From Anisakis pegreffii (taxonomy: Eukaryota > Nematoda > Chromadorea > Rhabditida > Anisakidae), in assembly GCA_035041965.1 (NCBI GenBank), contig JAPYMA010000217.1, forward strand, positions 62,001 through 126,000: a DNA stretch of 64,000 bases. Direction: 5' to 3'. Position numbers and translations under genes: made by a program. The notes beneath the pieces were generated by a model, which had not been told where the DNA came from, searched no databases, and saw nothing but the letters and a program-made list of their open reading frames with translations. Below, piece after piece: positions 40,552 to 52,810 of this stretch; positions within the stretch are counted from its first letter, which is position 1, and each line of letters begins with the position of its first letter.

Positions 40552-40920
40552 ATCACTTTAAAGTGGACATTTTAAAGAGCGTTCCATCATAATTGAAAGC
40601 CACCGACATCAATGCGTTTTTGTCATAAATGTTTATTGTTCTGAACAAACTCCATCCTCAGTTCCTTTGTATTATGAAACTACTTTCCCAAGCGATCCGC
40701 ATTTCTTGCATGTGCATACGAATTGCTAAATTCTCGCACTGTCCTGGAACGTCCATTTATTATGGCGTTTATAAACTGAATGTTGATCAATTTGCAGTAG
40801 CTCCTTTCATCTTTAAATGTAACTCCCATTGATTATTTGCGATAATGTGGCAATGGCTGAGGCAGGGGATATGGAATAAATGAAATTCAAAGTAATCGAT
40901 AGTTATTTATGAAAGCAATG

Positions 40921-40942
40921 GTTTGTTTCAGAGGCCTGCATT
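40921..40942 (+). promoter_or_regulatory. Candidate spliced-leader acceptor of the alpha-glucosidase gene
   Basis: GTTTGTTTCAG ends at 40931, 11 bases before the ATG at 40943. A signal-peptide-coding start right behind an unpaired acceptor is typical of a trans-spliced nematode mRNA. Confidence 0.55.
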
Positions 40943-43900
40943 ATGTTGGTACTCATCGTGAAAGCATACATAATCTGCTCATTGGTATTATCACAAACGG
41001 CAGATCGTAAAGAAGACAATGAAAACAACGTGGAAACTGAACGGTGAGCTTATTGATGAATCATATTCATCTGACTATAGGCTACCAAACATGAGCTGTC
41101 ATTAGCAAAGTTTTCAGTTGTCTAATATAAATTGTTCGGAGCCCAAACCGAACCAAATTTTATTGGTTGAAAAGAAAGAAATTTAGGATGGCTGGTTCAA
41201 AAGTACAGTCACATGATCAGCATAACTTGAAATCGCCTTCGATTGTTCTCAAATATGATACGTTACTGTAAGGTTTCCTATATTTACGCTAGTGCAAATC
41301 ATATACAAAAGAACCAAAACACTCGAAAGCGTTACTGGCAATCAGCAACCAACGAGATTGCATAGAAGTACCTACCAAATTTTACCAGCCAATTTCAGAA
41401 ATAACACAATTTGCGAGTGAAAAGGCGAAAAACTGAAAACACTTGTGACTGAACAAATGTAAGCGCCCAAAAGAACAAACCAACGGTTTCATCGAACCAT
41501 ACGGCAGTCATTGAAAGATACTAGGAACAGTTATCAGCAATCACTTGAGTGGCATCCTTGGGATCTGATAATTTTTCAGTGTTTCGACGATTCCAGTGAT
41601 AACTGATTACAATCGTATTGATTGCTATCCTGAACCTGGTGCAAGTGCAGAGCGATGCAAAGATCGAGGATGCGAATGGGTGGAATCATCTATTGTTAGT
41701 ATTTTCGTTAATTTGGTGCCACTCAAGAAAGCGCCATAGCAGATGAATACTGATTCATTGGTTCAGTGTTTTGCCGTAGCTTTGCCAGATGATTGCATGG
41801 AAATGAAATTTAGATAATATTCTAGAAGAATATTTTTCAGGTTGGAGCACCCTACTGCTTTTACAATAGAACTACTGGTTACGTGATGAGCGCTGATCAA
41901 AGCACTTTGCAACCGGCACCAGACAGCAAAAACCCTTATTATGCAAACATCCCAGTTAAGTTCGAAACGAAATATTACGGCAAGACGCTCAATGTGAAGA
42001 TATCAGTCAGCGGAAGGTTGATTTTTCATTCGCACAAAAGGAAACACAGAAATCATATCGATTAAAATAAAAGTTTAATTTGGACACAATTGATTCGAAT
42101 GTCGGTTCAATCACTGAAGACAGTATGATTGAAATTGAAGGTTATAAAAGAATTTTATGCAACAACAAGTTTCAAATCATGATGAGCACTTCAAAAGAAA
42201 AGAAAAGCTCAGAGTTGGCCGTTCTAAACATTTCTCACCACGTATGCATAAAACATCCTAATAATTACATCCAAATCGTTATTTCATTCAGACATACAAC
42301 TGTGATCCGGTACAGATCATTTGCAAACATTCCATCACCTCAACTAGAACAAATAGACACCTTCGAAACCTTTGTTTGCTAGCATTCCACCAGCAAGAAG
42401 ACAACATTTGTAGACAAGAAATTCATCATGCTTAGGTATGAACCACTGGTAAGTTTCTCGAAAGAAGCATCGTCATCGATCGATGATTTGGTGGTGAAGA
42501 AAAGTTCGAATGCGCCCTACGATACATTTGCCTTTACGGTTGAACGGACCAGCACACAAACAAAGATATGGGACACAAGCATCGGTTGGTGCTTGAACAA
42601 TATAATATGAGCTTGTACACTTGAATTGAGTGTAATCAGTTGCAGCCTGAACAAATTAGATCAATGTCAACTTCTATTTCAGGTGGTCTTCTGTTTGGAG
42701 ACCAGTACATCCAGATAGCTACTTACTTGCCATCGAAGAACATATACGGTTTTGGTGATAATATTCACAAACATATAAAGGTATCTATCAATCACTTCAA
42801 CTATTAGCACTTCCATTCCACCCAACAATGTCCATGCTCTCCGTTTCATATCATCAATTGGATGCCAATATTTACGACTCAGTTGAATTAATTACAATAC
42901 TGTAATGAATAGTGAATATTTTATAATGAAAATGAAATAACGAAAAATAATATAATGCGACATTATAATGAAAATATGTTATTAGCACAATATGACTCGA
43001 TATACAACATGGCCGATGTTCTCAAGGGATATGGCACCGGATTCAGTATCTGAACTTAGTGAGCGTAATTTATATGGTGTTCATCCGTTTTATATGTGCA
43101 TGGAAGAGGATGGTCGAGCACATGGTGTCTTCATTATGAACAGCAATGCTCAGGTGAGAATAGGTTATGATCGATTGCAGTTATGCGTTGATCGGCACTC
43201 GATTATGGATCGTACGCAAATAATAAAATGTTGAATTTAAAAGTGAGTATTTGAGTGATATGATAAGGTGCACTCGTTGAAATATGCAGCTGATTTGTGC
43301 TCTTGCAGGAAGTTACGCTCGGTCCTGCTCCCCATCTCATCTATCGCACGATAGGTGGTAACATTGATTTGTATTTCTTCCCAGGACCAACACCTGAAGA
43401 AGTCATTCAACAGTATCTCGCTTTTATTGGCAAACCGTTTATGCCAGCGTATTGGGCTTTTGGATTCCAGGTCAGTGCCACTTCACTGAATAGTTATGAT
43501 CGAGCACAAGAGCTATTGCATCCTCGTTGTTGGTAAAGAATTGTATGTTGGACATTGATCATCACCACGAATCTTTGAAAAAAATTGACATGCTGATATA
43601 AGGTGAACTTTCGACTTCTTCAGAAGCTGACTGCTCGGTATTTTTTAGCTAAGCAGATGGGGTTACGCCAGTTTCGATGATATGACAGCAGCTGTTAAAA
43701 GAACAAGAGACGCTCACATTCCTCTTGATATGGTTGTAGTTGATATCGACTACATGCAACGCTATAAAGATTTCACCTTGGTAAGATATTGAAACCTTTC
43801 TGTCATCAACTCACAAAAGCAGTACCCTCTTGGAATCGACACTGATATTCGCATATTACGTTCGGTTGGATCACGAGCCACTGAACAAAGTTTGATAGAG

Positions 43901-46900
43901 TTTCGTTCGTGACGCGAGTCTTCATTGTTGGTGAGTTGTCATGTTTTAGGGTTGGCCACAATTACCGCACTACGTTGACGGACTGCACAAGGATGGTTTG
44001 CGACTCACGATTATAGTTGATCCAGCAATTCAAGTTAATTATGCTACATTTGAAAGAGCCATGAATTTGGTAAGAAGCTTTTTTATTCTCATTCAAATGC
44101 ATATATTGTTGGATGTTTAGAGTGCAAGATTCGTTGAATGGCCAGAAAAGTCATATGTTGAAAGCAGCGTGAACGATCTATATCCACTCACCAATGGGAC
44201 ACTGTATATGCTTGGTAACGTTTGGCCTGATAATAACACGGCTATGCCTGATTTCATGGATCCTTCAGGCAATACTGAAAAGTGGTGGATTAATGAGTTT
44301 AAACTATTTCACGAAAAGGTGAGTTGAAATTTGTTGAATATGTGGGTAAAATCTTGATTATAACCAAATCGACGCATTGATCCTAATGCGCCCGCATCCT
44401 TATAAGAACACCTAAAAACTACCGATGAATCATTGTCGAGTTGCAAAGGTTATTCGACTTGTCAATGAATCGATTTGTTTTCTAAACTTATTAATCGAAC
44501 ACTACCATTTCGCACTAATCTTTTGCAGCTTCCTTTCGACAACTTATGGATCGATATGAACGAACCATCAAACTTTGATACTATGCCTGAATCCAAATCA
44601 AGAATGAAGAGAGGTGAACATTTTATCAGTTTATCCGGGTAAGACTCAGCACAAGCTGGATGAGGTGGGATTCAGCTGCCGAGTAAGTCTCAACCTAAAC
44701 TATCAGCTCCCAGAGCCAGCCACGAGGTCGCTGCATAAATTTCAATCGTGCCAGTGTGGTTTCTTTCGAAGTTTAACCAGTTTCATCGTTGGCTATACTG
44801 TTCATTAAATTGGCTTTTAAGACAACTTTTGCATAAACTCATTATACTTTGCCTATTGATTCAGAAGTGGACCCCAGATATCGCTTGAAATGTCCGGATA
44901 TTGGGGAGAAGGCCAAATATGACAACCCAAAATACCTCACATGGGGATCCTACGTATATGGCAAGGTAAATGATGTTTCACAAAGAGATGTAACAAAACT
45001 GATGTGAAGGTTTGAAAAGAGATTGCTGGAAGAAGACCGTTGCAGGACAACTACCTGTTCTCAAAAACCGAATGTTTATGCGGTAAAGTAGCAGGTGGTA
45101 AAGAATTATTGTACAATACACACAGTTTGTACGGACTTTGGATGGCACATCGCTCGCAAAAGGTTCTAGAACAAGTTCTCAATACACGAGGATCAATGAT
45201 CTGCCGGTAATTTGTTGATAAACGCACCGTTGAAATAGCCTAGAAGAGACCCAGCGTCATTGCATTGCAGCTCCACGTACTCTTCATCGGGACGTTATAC
45301 GGGACATTGGCTCGGTGATAATTCAGCAAACTGGGAAGACCTTCAAACATCAGTTATCGGTGCTATGGAATTCAATTGGTTTGGAATGCCATTCGTAGGC
45401 TCAGATGTTTGTGGATTCATCGGTAACACCACTGAGGAGCTATGTCTCAGATGGCAACAAATGGGCGCATTCCATCCATTCACAAGGTTTTTCTTCCATA
45501 ATGAATGTGCTTGATGGAACTGTTTTTCTTCGTTTCGAAGTTTCAGTAAAGTAAGAATGTTATGCTGGGAGCATATGATGGATTTTTTTGAATTGTTGGT
45601 GTTTTTAGAACTGCTTGAAGTTAAAATTGAGTTGACGTTTCGTTCTAGAAACCACAACATAAAAGGAGCAAAACCTCAGGATCCGGCTCAATGGCCGTCT
45701 GTTGCAAAGGCTGCAAGACAAGCTCTCCTATTTAAATACCATTACCTTCCTTACTTATATACGTGAGTTTTCATGGCTTGAAATACCCAACATGAACTCT
45801 CATTTTGAGAGGTGCCTAACTCAAGTGGCGATAATTAGAGTGGAATATGGTGATGGATTATATTTGGGCTTAGGCTTTGACTGAGGCTCATGCCGGGTTG
45901 AGGTATCTACTAAACAGATGAATGATTCTGTCATAGCGGAATGACATATCATATCTTCTAAACAAACCTATATTTCGCCGGATGAGCCTCAGCCTGAGCA
46001 TAAAACCAAATGCAACCCAACCCATACCATATTTCATTGTGGCTATCATCATTTGCTTAATTTTGATGAGTGTAACTCAAAGAAGATATAGTCTTTGATC
46101 CGTCTGTCGTCTTAATGCGATAATCAGAACTCAGTGAAAAGTTGGGAACGGTTTTTTGCTATGGTCTTTTGTAGGCTTTTCTATCGGGCAACATTACACG
46201 GTCACACTGTCATAAGGCCTCTCTTCTTCGAGTTCCCAAACGATCACCAGACATATGAACTCAGCTATCAATTCATGTGGGGATCTGGAATGATGATCAT
46301 CCCAGTTGTGTTCAAGGTGAGTTCAGATATCATATGTACTTGAAAGGCGTTAGTTGATCAACTGACACACTGCACACACCTAACCTAATACGTCGATGGT
46401 GCTGTTGCAGGGAGCTAAATCAGTATATGCTTATATCCCATCAACAGCGACATGGTATTCATTGCGTGATAATGATTATGGATCATTGGTCAAAGGATCG
46501 CCGAACTGGAAGACGTTCTCGGCGCAGTGGGATGAATTGATTCCAGTTCTTGCAAGAGGTCTATTTTAGAAGACAGCACTTCATTTAACACTTGAGCATC
46601 CAGAATAATCAGTTTGCTACCAAATTTGATACGAAAATTAATGTGAACAACTCAATCCTCCCGATCCAAAGAAGTAGTTCCATTTCAGGTGGTGTTATAA
46701 TGCCACGTCAAGCTGGTGCTGAAGTATTACGTGACGCTCGAAAGAATCCTTTCGAGTTGCTTATTCCACTTGGTACCGTTTACCGTCATGTTGACGAGCA
46801 TCTTATCTTCATTCTTGAATTAGAGATTGATTCGATTTGATTGTTCTAGAGAAGGAACTCAACTAAATTAATGTCCGTAATATTATGCAACGAAGAATTT

Positions 46901-49900
46901 CATTACATCATTATTGCTTCTTGCAAGATTAAAGATTCGATGTTAACAAAATTGTATGTCTCGTTCATTGGATTCGTCTGCAGAGATTGGCACTAAAGGA
47001 GAAACGAAGCCAGCTGATGGTGAGCTGTTCTGGGATGATGGTAACAGTCCTCTGTCAGAAGATTACTTCTACTTCAAGATGACTTTCTCCACAACTGACA
47101 GCCAGGCTACGCTTATCATCACAAGGCAACATGTATGCTGATTTCAGTTTGAATCATCGACAATTTTATTTGTTCATTTCACATCAACACATTTCCTACC
47201 GCATTTGGCGGGTCTCATCAAGCAGTTTCACTAGCTGAAATCGGATGAGACTCTGACGATATCGTTCACTCGACTAACCAACTAAATGGATTCATTCGCG
47301 AAACAATTTGAAAATGGCCGACAGATATTGTTCATCTCGTAGGGGACTTCTATTTCTTATCACATAGCAAGCTGCTTTCCAGGCTGGAAAAGTCGCACTA
47401 CCGACCCTGGATATCATCGACATTTTCGGTTACTATTATCTTCCTGATTTGAGCACTTTGCAAGTGAACGGAAAGCCCGTGACTGCCGAGGGGAGTATTA
47501 ATGAGACCATAAACTTCTTGCACATACAACGTAAAGGATTGCTAGATATCACAAAAGAAGCGAAATACACCATTACATGGAATCACAAGTTAGCAATTCA
47601 TATTTCTCTCACAGTGACAACACGTATGCTATCGATGAACGATAGCGCGCTATCGCTATTCCGCTATCGAAAAGAAGTCCGCTATTCTACTATCGCTACC
47701 GCTATTACCCCCGAATCGATAGCGGGGCGCTATCGCTATTGCCTACTCCAGAAACCTCATAACGCCACTAAATTATTGAAAATTTTCATTGATGAACAGG
47801 CATTTTTGAAATGAATATGAGAAACATTATAAAAATAGAATTCATCTTGACATGTAAACCAACCACTACAGAATTCAACTCTACATCTGAACCGACAATT
47901 GCAGATGTTTTTTTTTTCTTCGAATCGCTCACAAGAGTTCGGTAGATTCGAATTTAGTGCAGTGTTGCGGCACAAATATGTATTTAGATACCTCAGTGAT
48001 TGAGGAACTATACCAGTGGTTCTCATCAGGAGTGAATGTACCCATTTTGGGTAGTTTGAAGGTGTCAACGGGCAATGGAGAGGGTCGGGAAATTAGTATC
48101 TCGTGCAGCTTATGTTATGTTGGAAAGCCATCCTATTTCCTGCGTAACGTTAGCTCGTCCGGGCCTAACAGGGTTTTCATTAAAATCACATCCATTTGTC
48201 AGTAAATAGTGTTTTAACAGGGTTTTCATTTTTATTCTTGCTATTGCAATCGCTCTCATAGCTTTCATCACCAAAGGTATTTTCTTTTGCTGATTTCTTA
48301 TGCATTTCACTCAACAGTTAAAGTCAAATTCTCAGTCTATCAAATTCTATTCTCAGTCTCAGATCATTTGACTGTTGAAAGTTGTTGAGCAATAATATTC
48401 GATTGCTGTACTGTTGATTCCGGCTGTCAACACCCGTCAACGTATCCAATAAATAGTATATGCTACAGAATAAGAAACTAATTTGAACTGTGAAGTGAAT
48501 GAGAAAAACTCATCAACAGAACGATATTCGCATGTAATAGCTATGAGAATGAAGACAACATGTCTGGAAATAATGAAAATTCATCTAAATCAGTTTAAAG
48601 TGAGCGCATCATAGACAATAACACTTCATGCGATCATAATCGATTGCAATAATGAGGAACACAACAGAAGACCTAACCATCATGGTGTTCTTGTACCAGA
48701 AGGGTGGGGGTAACGGCGGCCTGCCAGATCATCAAAAGGGGTAACGGAGTACCCGAACGTGAGGACCACTGCACTATGCATTCACTTATAGACGAACTAA
48801 TAGCGGAAGATAGCCCGCTATCGAATAGCGATAGCGCTGTTGCCGCTATCGCTATTCCGCCATCCACTCAAACTTCCGCTATCGCTACTCCGCTATTTGC
48901 TAATGACGGAATAGCGTGCTATTGCTCAACACTAGGGATATGAATCCGATTTCTTTTGGTGGTATAGATTGGAGTCTGCATTTAAATTTTGGAGCAACTG
49001 TGAGGAAATAATATATTAGAAGAGCAGATTCCATGCTCTAACGGTTCCATTTGCGCACGACAGTTTTGTCGTATTTAAGTTACGTTTTACAGCGAGTTTA
49101 AGGGAATTATTTTGATCAATTCGTTCATCGCCTGAGGAGAATTCCAAAAATTTTTCCATTGGGAGATCAACCTGACGTTGGATGATGTTGCAGGTCTTTC
49201 AACGATCAATAGAAAATCTTCGCAGTCCTGATGTAGGTTATGCACTTTGCTTAGTATAGATATGGTAATGAAGCTGAATGTTCTCAGTGGGAGTGATGCT
49301 CTGGCGTTAGCTTTTTAACTATGCTAGGAACATGATGATGAAGTTTCCAACTTGGATTGCTTATGACGCCTTAATCTTGGATGAATGAAGAGAGAGCTAA
49401 TTCCCTGTTCTGGGTGTTGAGAGGATCATTAGAATTGTTCTTACCAATTCTAATCAATTTTGTTGGTTCTGGTGTTAGCGGTACAAGTCAATCAGATGAT
49501 TATTGGTCTATATATAGTTTGTAAATTGTTGAACAGTGTGAAGACGCAATCTGCAGGACCTTTAGTAAGAATTGAAAAATCAAGGGAGCCTTGTGGAATG
49601 CCGCTGTTGATGTACTCTGACGAACTGAACGAATCCAACAAGCAGTGCAAAATGATGTAATGTAATGTAATCTATTGCCGGATGATGTAATTAGAATTTT
49701 CAACTATTTAATGGCGTAATGAGGTTTTTTCTTATAGAAATAAGTGACGTAATCGCAAATTTTGATGGAAGATTCCAATCTAGCAAATAGCGATAGCGAA
49801 CAGCAAACTAATTTTGCTTAACCAGCGATTCAGCGATAGCGTTTTGCTACTGTTTTGGCGATAGCGCATTTTTTCAGCGGACCAAACATTTTTTTCAGCG

Positions 49901-50285
49901 GATAAGCGACAGCAGAGCTACTGTTTTTTAGTAGCGCACCCATCGCTGGATTTTACTGATCTGATTCCCCACTTCTCTCATCATTTTCAGTTCATCTGGA
50001 AGCAGTACAATACCTCCGCAAACAACATCAACTTCCGCACCTCGTTCACCCTCGATACCGCCACTGGTCACTACGACTCAACCCGAACAGACAACTCCTA
50101 CCACGACAACAAAATCTCCGCAAACAACATCAACTTCCGCACCTCGTTCACCCTCGATACCGCCACTGGTCACTACGACTCAACCCGAACAGACAACTCC
50201 TACCACCGCTTCAGGAACATATTTTGTCGCTACACAACGCTTAGCTTTCTTTGCCTTAATTTGCTACATGCTCGTAATATTTTAA
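40943..50285 (+). CDS. Secreted trefoil + GH31 alpha-glucosidase with GPI-type tail
   Basis: Twenty-one exons join in phase, for 1,044 residues. Borders: 40943-41043, 41580-41694, 41841-42016, 42436-42584, 42683-42780, 42986-43153, 43309-43470, 43649-43780, 43950-44069, 44121-44318, 44529-44613, 44865-44965, 45046-45206, 45271-45486, 45649-45762, 46175-46316, 46411-46558, 46689-46772, 46984-47132, 47368-47588, 49991-50285. A signal peptide (about 1-22) and a P-type trefoil (about 47-80; [14 protein letters not shown]) precede a family 31 glycoside hydrolase related to lysosomal acid alpha-glucosidase and intestinal maltase. Landmarks are [10 protein letters not shown] with nucleophile Asp about 482, and [10 protein letters not shown] with acid/base Asp about 605. 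It should release glucose from alpha-glucan or maltose ends outside the cell or in the lysosome. After about 947 comes a Ser/Thr/Pro stalk with a duplicated 34-residue unit and a hydrophobic C-terminus, which suggests a GPI anchor. The last intron is 2.4 kb. Confidence 0.93.
47629..47760. repeat. CGCTATCG repeat cluster A
   Basis: Within the last intron of the alpha-glucosidase gene, about 120 bases are built from CGCTATCG, CGCTATT and their complements. It includes the perfect 16-base palindrome CGATAGCGCGCTATCG and a hairpin CGATAGCG-GGG-CGCTATCG. Confidence 0.85.
48795..48937. repeat. CGCTATCG repeat cluster B
   Basis: This cluster uses the same words as cluster A in both orientations (AATAGCGATAGCG; CCGCTATCGCTATTCCG). 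Its right edge, read on the minus strand, is TAGTGTTGAGCAATAGC, which resembles the ends of some hAT elements. No matching left end or target duplication was found. Confidence 0.8.
49087..49314 (-). pseudogene. Open minus-strand frame inside the alpha-glucosidase intron, possible element remnant
   Basis: 75 codons are open without an ATG, with protein-like content ([20 protein letters not shown]). They lie between CGCTATCG clusters B and C. No conserved transposase motif is recognised. It may be a decayed mobile-element coding fragment or chance. Confidence 0.2.
49783..49950. repeat. CGCTATCG repeat cluster C
   Basis: A third, more diverged cluster in which the words appear mainly as AGCGATAGCG or CAGCGAT, interspersed with T-runs. 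It ends about 40 bases before the last alpha-glucosidase exon. Confidence 0.75.
50014..50205 (+). repeat. 102-bp in-frame tandem duplication in the alpha-glucosidase stalk
   Basis: A 102-base unit (50014-50115) is repeated at once (50116 onward), with the second copy identical for about 90 bases. It encodes 34 residues rich in Thr, Ser, Pro and Gln ([16 protein letters not shown] and on), so the stalk is lengthened without a frameshift. Confidence 0.92.
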
Positions 50286-52810
50286 AATGTTCCAACATAT
50301 TTCTGCCTCTTTTTTTCTGCAGCACTTTCTTTCAATAATTTACTTGTTTCGTTTTGGTAATCGTACTTTTTCATAATTTGAATGTGAACTTTTGCTATTA
50401 CGTTATTGCTTAGCGACAATTTTTTACACTCTCATTTGGCTTCAGATAAACAACCGCTTTCTTTGTTCGAGTGAGAAAGTGGGGCAACTGAATGTTAGCA
50501 AAGGCTATTATTTTGAGCAAATCTTTGATGTCAACAAACCAGTTCGGAGGAAAATTAACTCGTATTTCATTTGGCTGAATTTTCACACATATTTGAGCAT
50601 CACCTTCGATTGGAAAGGATTTTAATAAGGGTCACATTACGCTATAAAAGTGCTCATCAAACTGAAACATGATTATTACCATTCTGAGAACGTTTTACTT
50701 TGCTTTTCTTTTGCGTATTCTCATCAAGATAAAAACTTTCTTTGTCTGGACGAAGCTGCGAATACATCATCTGCTAGTGAAAAAAATTTCTTTATTAACA
50801 GTCCGATGAATTTCAAACAAGAAACACTTCAAACAATGAACTTGAATAATAATAACAGTAATCATGATAATATTTAACAATATTGCAAAATTTAACAATT
50901 CAATAAAGTGGACCAGTACAACAAAATAATGAACGAATACATGCTACAGAGCTTAGGTGATACGAATAACAACATACAAACATTACTTTGACTGCTCACC
51001 TCTATACAATAGTCTACTTCCATGGCGCATACATCCGTAGGGAGGTGACTGTTGACTGATTTCAAAACGACTCACCACGCTGATGTATGAACTTACTGTC
51101 GCATCGCTGGTAACGATCGCTCTCTTTTTCTCCTCTAATTTTAACTGCGTTTTGAACAGTTGTGAAAGATGTGACAGAACGCCCATTGTAGGATTACTTA
51201 TGAATTTAGGTCACAAATTGCATTTGTTTCACGGGTGAAATATATTTTCATTGTTTGCTATGTTCAGCCAACAGGGTATATCTCCTACACGTTCGCAAAC
51301 ACGACTGATTTTGAGTCAGTAAACCGGAATGTCAAAAGACAAATCGTATCTAATCCAGTTGTCTTCATTGATCCAGTTGATGTAACCCGGTCGTCACCCA
51401 TGAAATTCAGGAAGTACAGATATATAGGAATAATGTTCGAAATGAATCAATTAACGAATATGTAACAAAATATACAACAATTATTGTTGAAAACAATATG
51501 CACGAATGGAGGCGTAAAAGGGCACAACTGAACGAAGTGCGAAAATGAGATGACAATATGCACTGATTAATGTAACAGAAGAACAATCAATGAGGCAAAA
51601 GTAGAATCAAACAAACAATGCAACGAATGGAATCGTTCAATGCGAACGTCATTGGAAATCCGGTGAAAATTATTCGTTTATCGTTGACGATCAACGGTAA
51701 TACATTCGAAAAACATCTGTGCAGCGAAAACCTTTGCGTTAAATAAATATTCGTTAAAAACTGCTTATTAAAAGTACAACGAAAAGACATTAGAATAATA
51801 ACAATATTCTTAACAGCCTGTGAAAAGATGATGAAAATACAAAAAAACGAAGACAGTAGAACAAACTTCTAATGCAGTATCTCACTTCATCATTAATCAT
51901 TTTTAGATAGAATCTGATGAAAAGTTGGAAAAAAATTATTGATTGACCCTAAAAAAGAAAAAAATAGACCCTATATACTACGAAAACTTACAATTTTACA
52001 TGTTTTTTTATTAATGACCTGGGATACCCTCAAAAAGTGCTTCATCAAATGCTTTATGAGATGGTTGCGATTCATGCTTTTTTTGAGCACTTAGTGCTTC
52101 TGCTGTTTCTCATCACTACCTAATGAATTTGCCACTCCCCTACCCTCCTCTCTCTCTCTCCCCCCCCCTCCTCTCCTCTTAAAATATCAACATCCACGTT
52201 TCGCTCTCCAATTCAGTCTAACTTCAAAACTAAATGAATTTTGAAGCCACGGTCATTTTCAGTTGATAACCATTATCCTACACCATATCAAGGACTGAAA
52301 TACTGAAAAATATTTTCTCTGTAAACCAATTTTCTTTGCAAAAATTCCATTCTTAAATGATCGATCGATTTACAAACAGTGGTTTCGCAACAAAGCAATC
52401 AAGAAAACGTTCAACAAAGGCACAAATAAACAAATGATTCATGCAGAAATCTCGAATCGGAGATCATTATTATAGCAGTTGGTTGAAGGAAGGTTATAAG
52501 AGTGAAACATCAAATAATATCGTTGAATACAGATGGGTCAACAGTTTCACCAGTATTCAACAACTGATCAGTGTCTATATCCAGCGAGCTATCAACTGTT
52601 CGACTCTCTGATGCCTATAAGAATCCACAATCCACAATCGAATTTTTGCAATAGGATGAAATCAGCCGCTAATGCGATGAGGCGAGCAAATGCGAAAAAC
52701 CACTTAGCGAAAGGAATTTCATAACTAAAAATCGTTTTCTTTCGATGTTATTTGTTTGAGAGTTTAATGTTACGAAGTAATACCGATAACATGATCAAAT
52801 AACGTTTTAC
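50286..52810. other. Convergent region holding two 3' ends
   Basis: This holds the alpha-glucosidase 3' UTR (AATAAA near 50901) and should hold the last coding exon and 3' UTR of the NURF-1 gene. Two candidate terminal exons fit the phase-0 donor at 52811: ATTTTTAG followed by TTA TGA near 52724, and an AATTAG acceptor near 51137 followed by a short basic tail (RRKRERSLPAMRQ, stop). Neither is proven. A pyrimidine microsatellite is at 52136-52179. Confidence 0.4.
52136..52179. repeat. C/CT pyrimidine tract
   Basis: Alternating CT units flanked by C-runs, all pyrimidine on the plus strand except one A near the left edge. Confidence 0.85.

Larger units (their letters stand above)
39102..40920. 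other. Intergenic region, no gene seen
   Basis: The 1.8 kb after the DEG/ENaC stop contains two tandem repeats, listed separately, an AATAAA near 39711 that could serve that gene, and the presumed promoter of the alpha-glucosidase gene. Short open frames here show no protein-like features. Confidence 0.55.

Noticed and set aside
42080..42382. A 100-codon frame in alpha-glucosidase intron 3
   Set aside because: The exons on either side join in phase (VSG to RYEP) as expected for GH31, and the frame has no GH31 similarity.
44614..44808. Open frame after the catalytic-site exon of the alpha-glucosidase
   Set aside because: It is read-through past the GTGAAC donor; the next exon at 44865 restores the family sequence.
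47959..48937. A full hAT element running from CAGTGTTGCGGCAC to the end of cluster B
   Set aside because: Only about seven terminal bases match between the ends, and the flanking 8-mers (ATTTAGTG and GGGATATG) do not form a target duplication.
51235..51465. A plus-strand frame of 76 codons after the alpha-glucosidase gene
   Set aside because: There is no recognisable domain and it overlaps the region expected to hold convergent 3' UTRs; not enough to call a gene.
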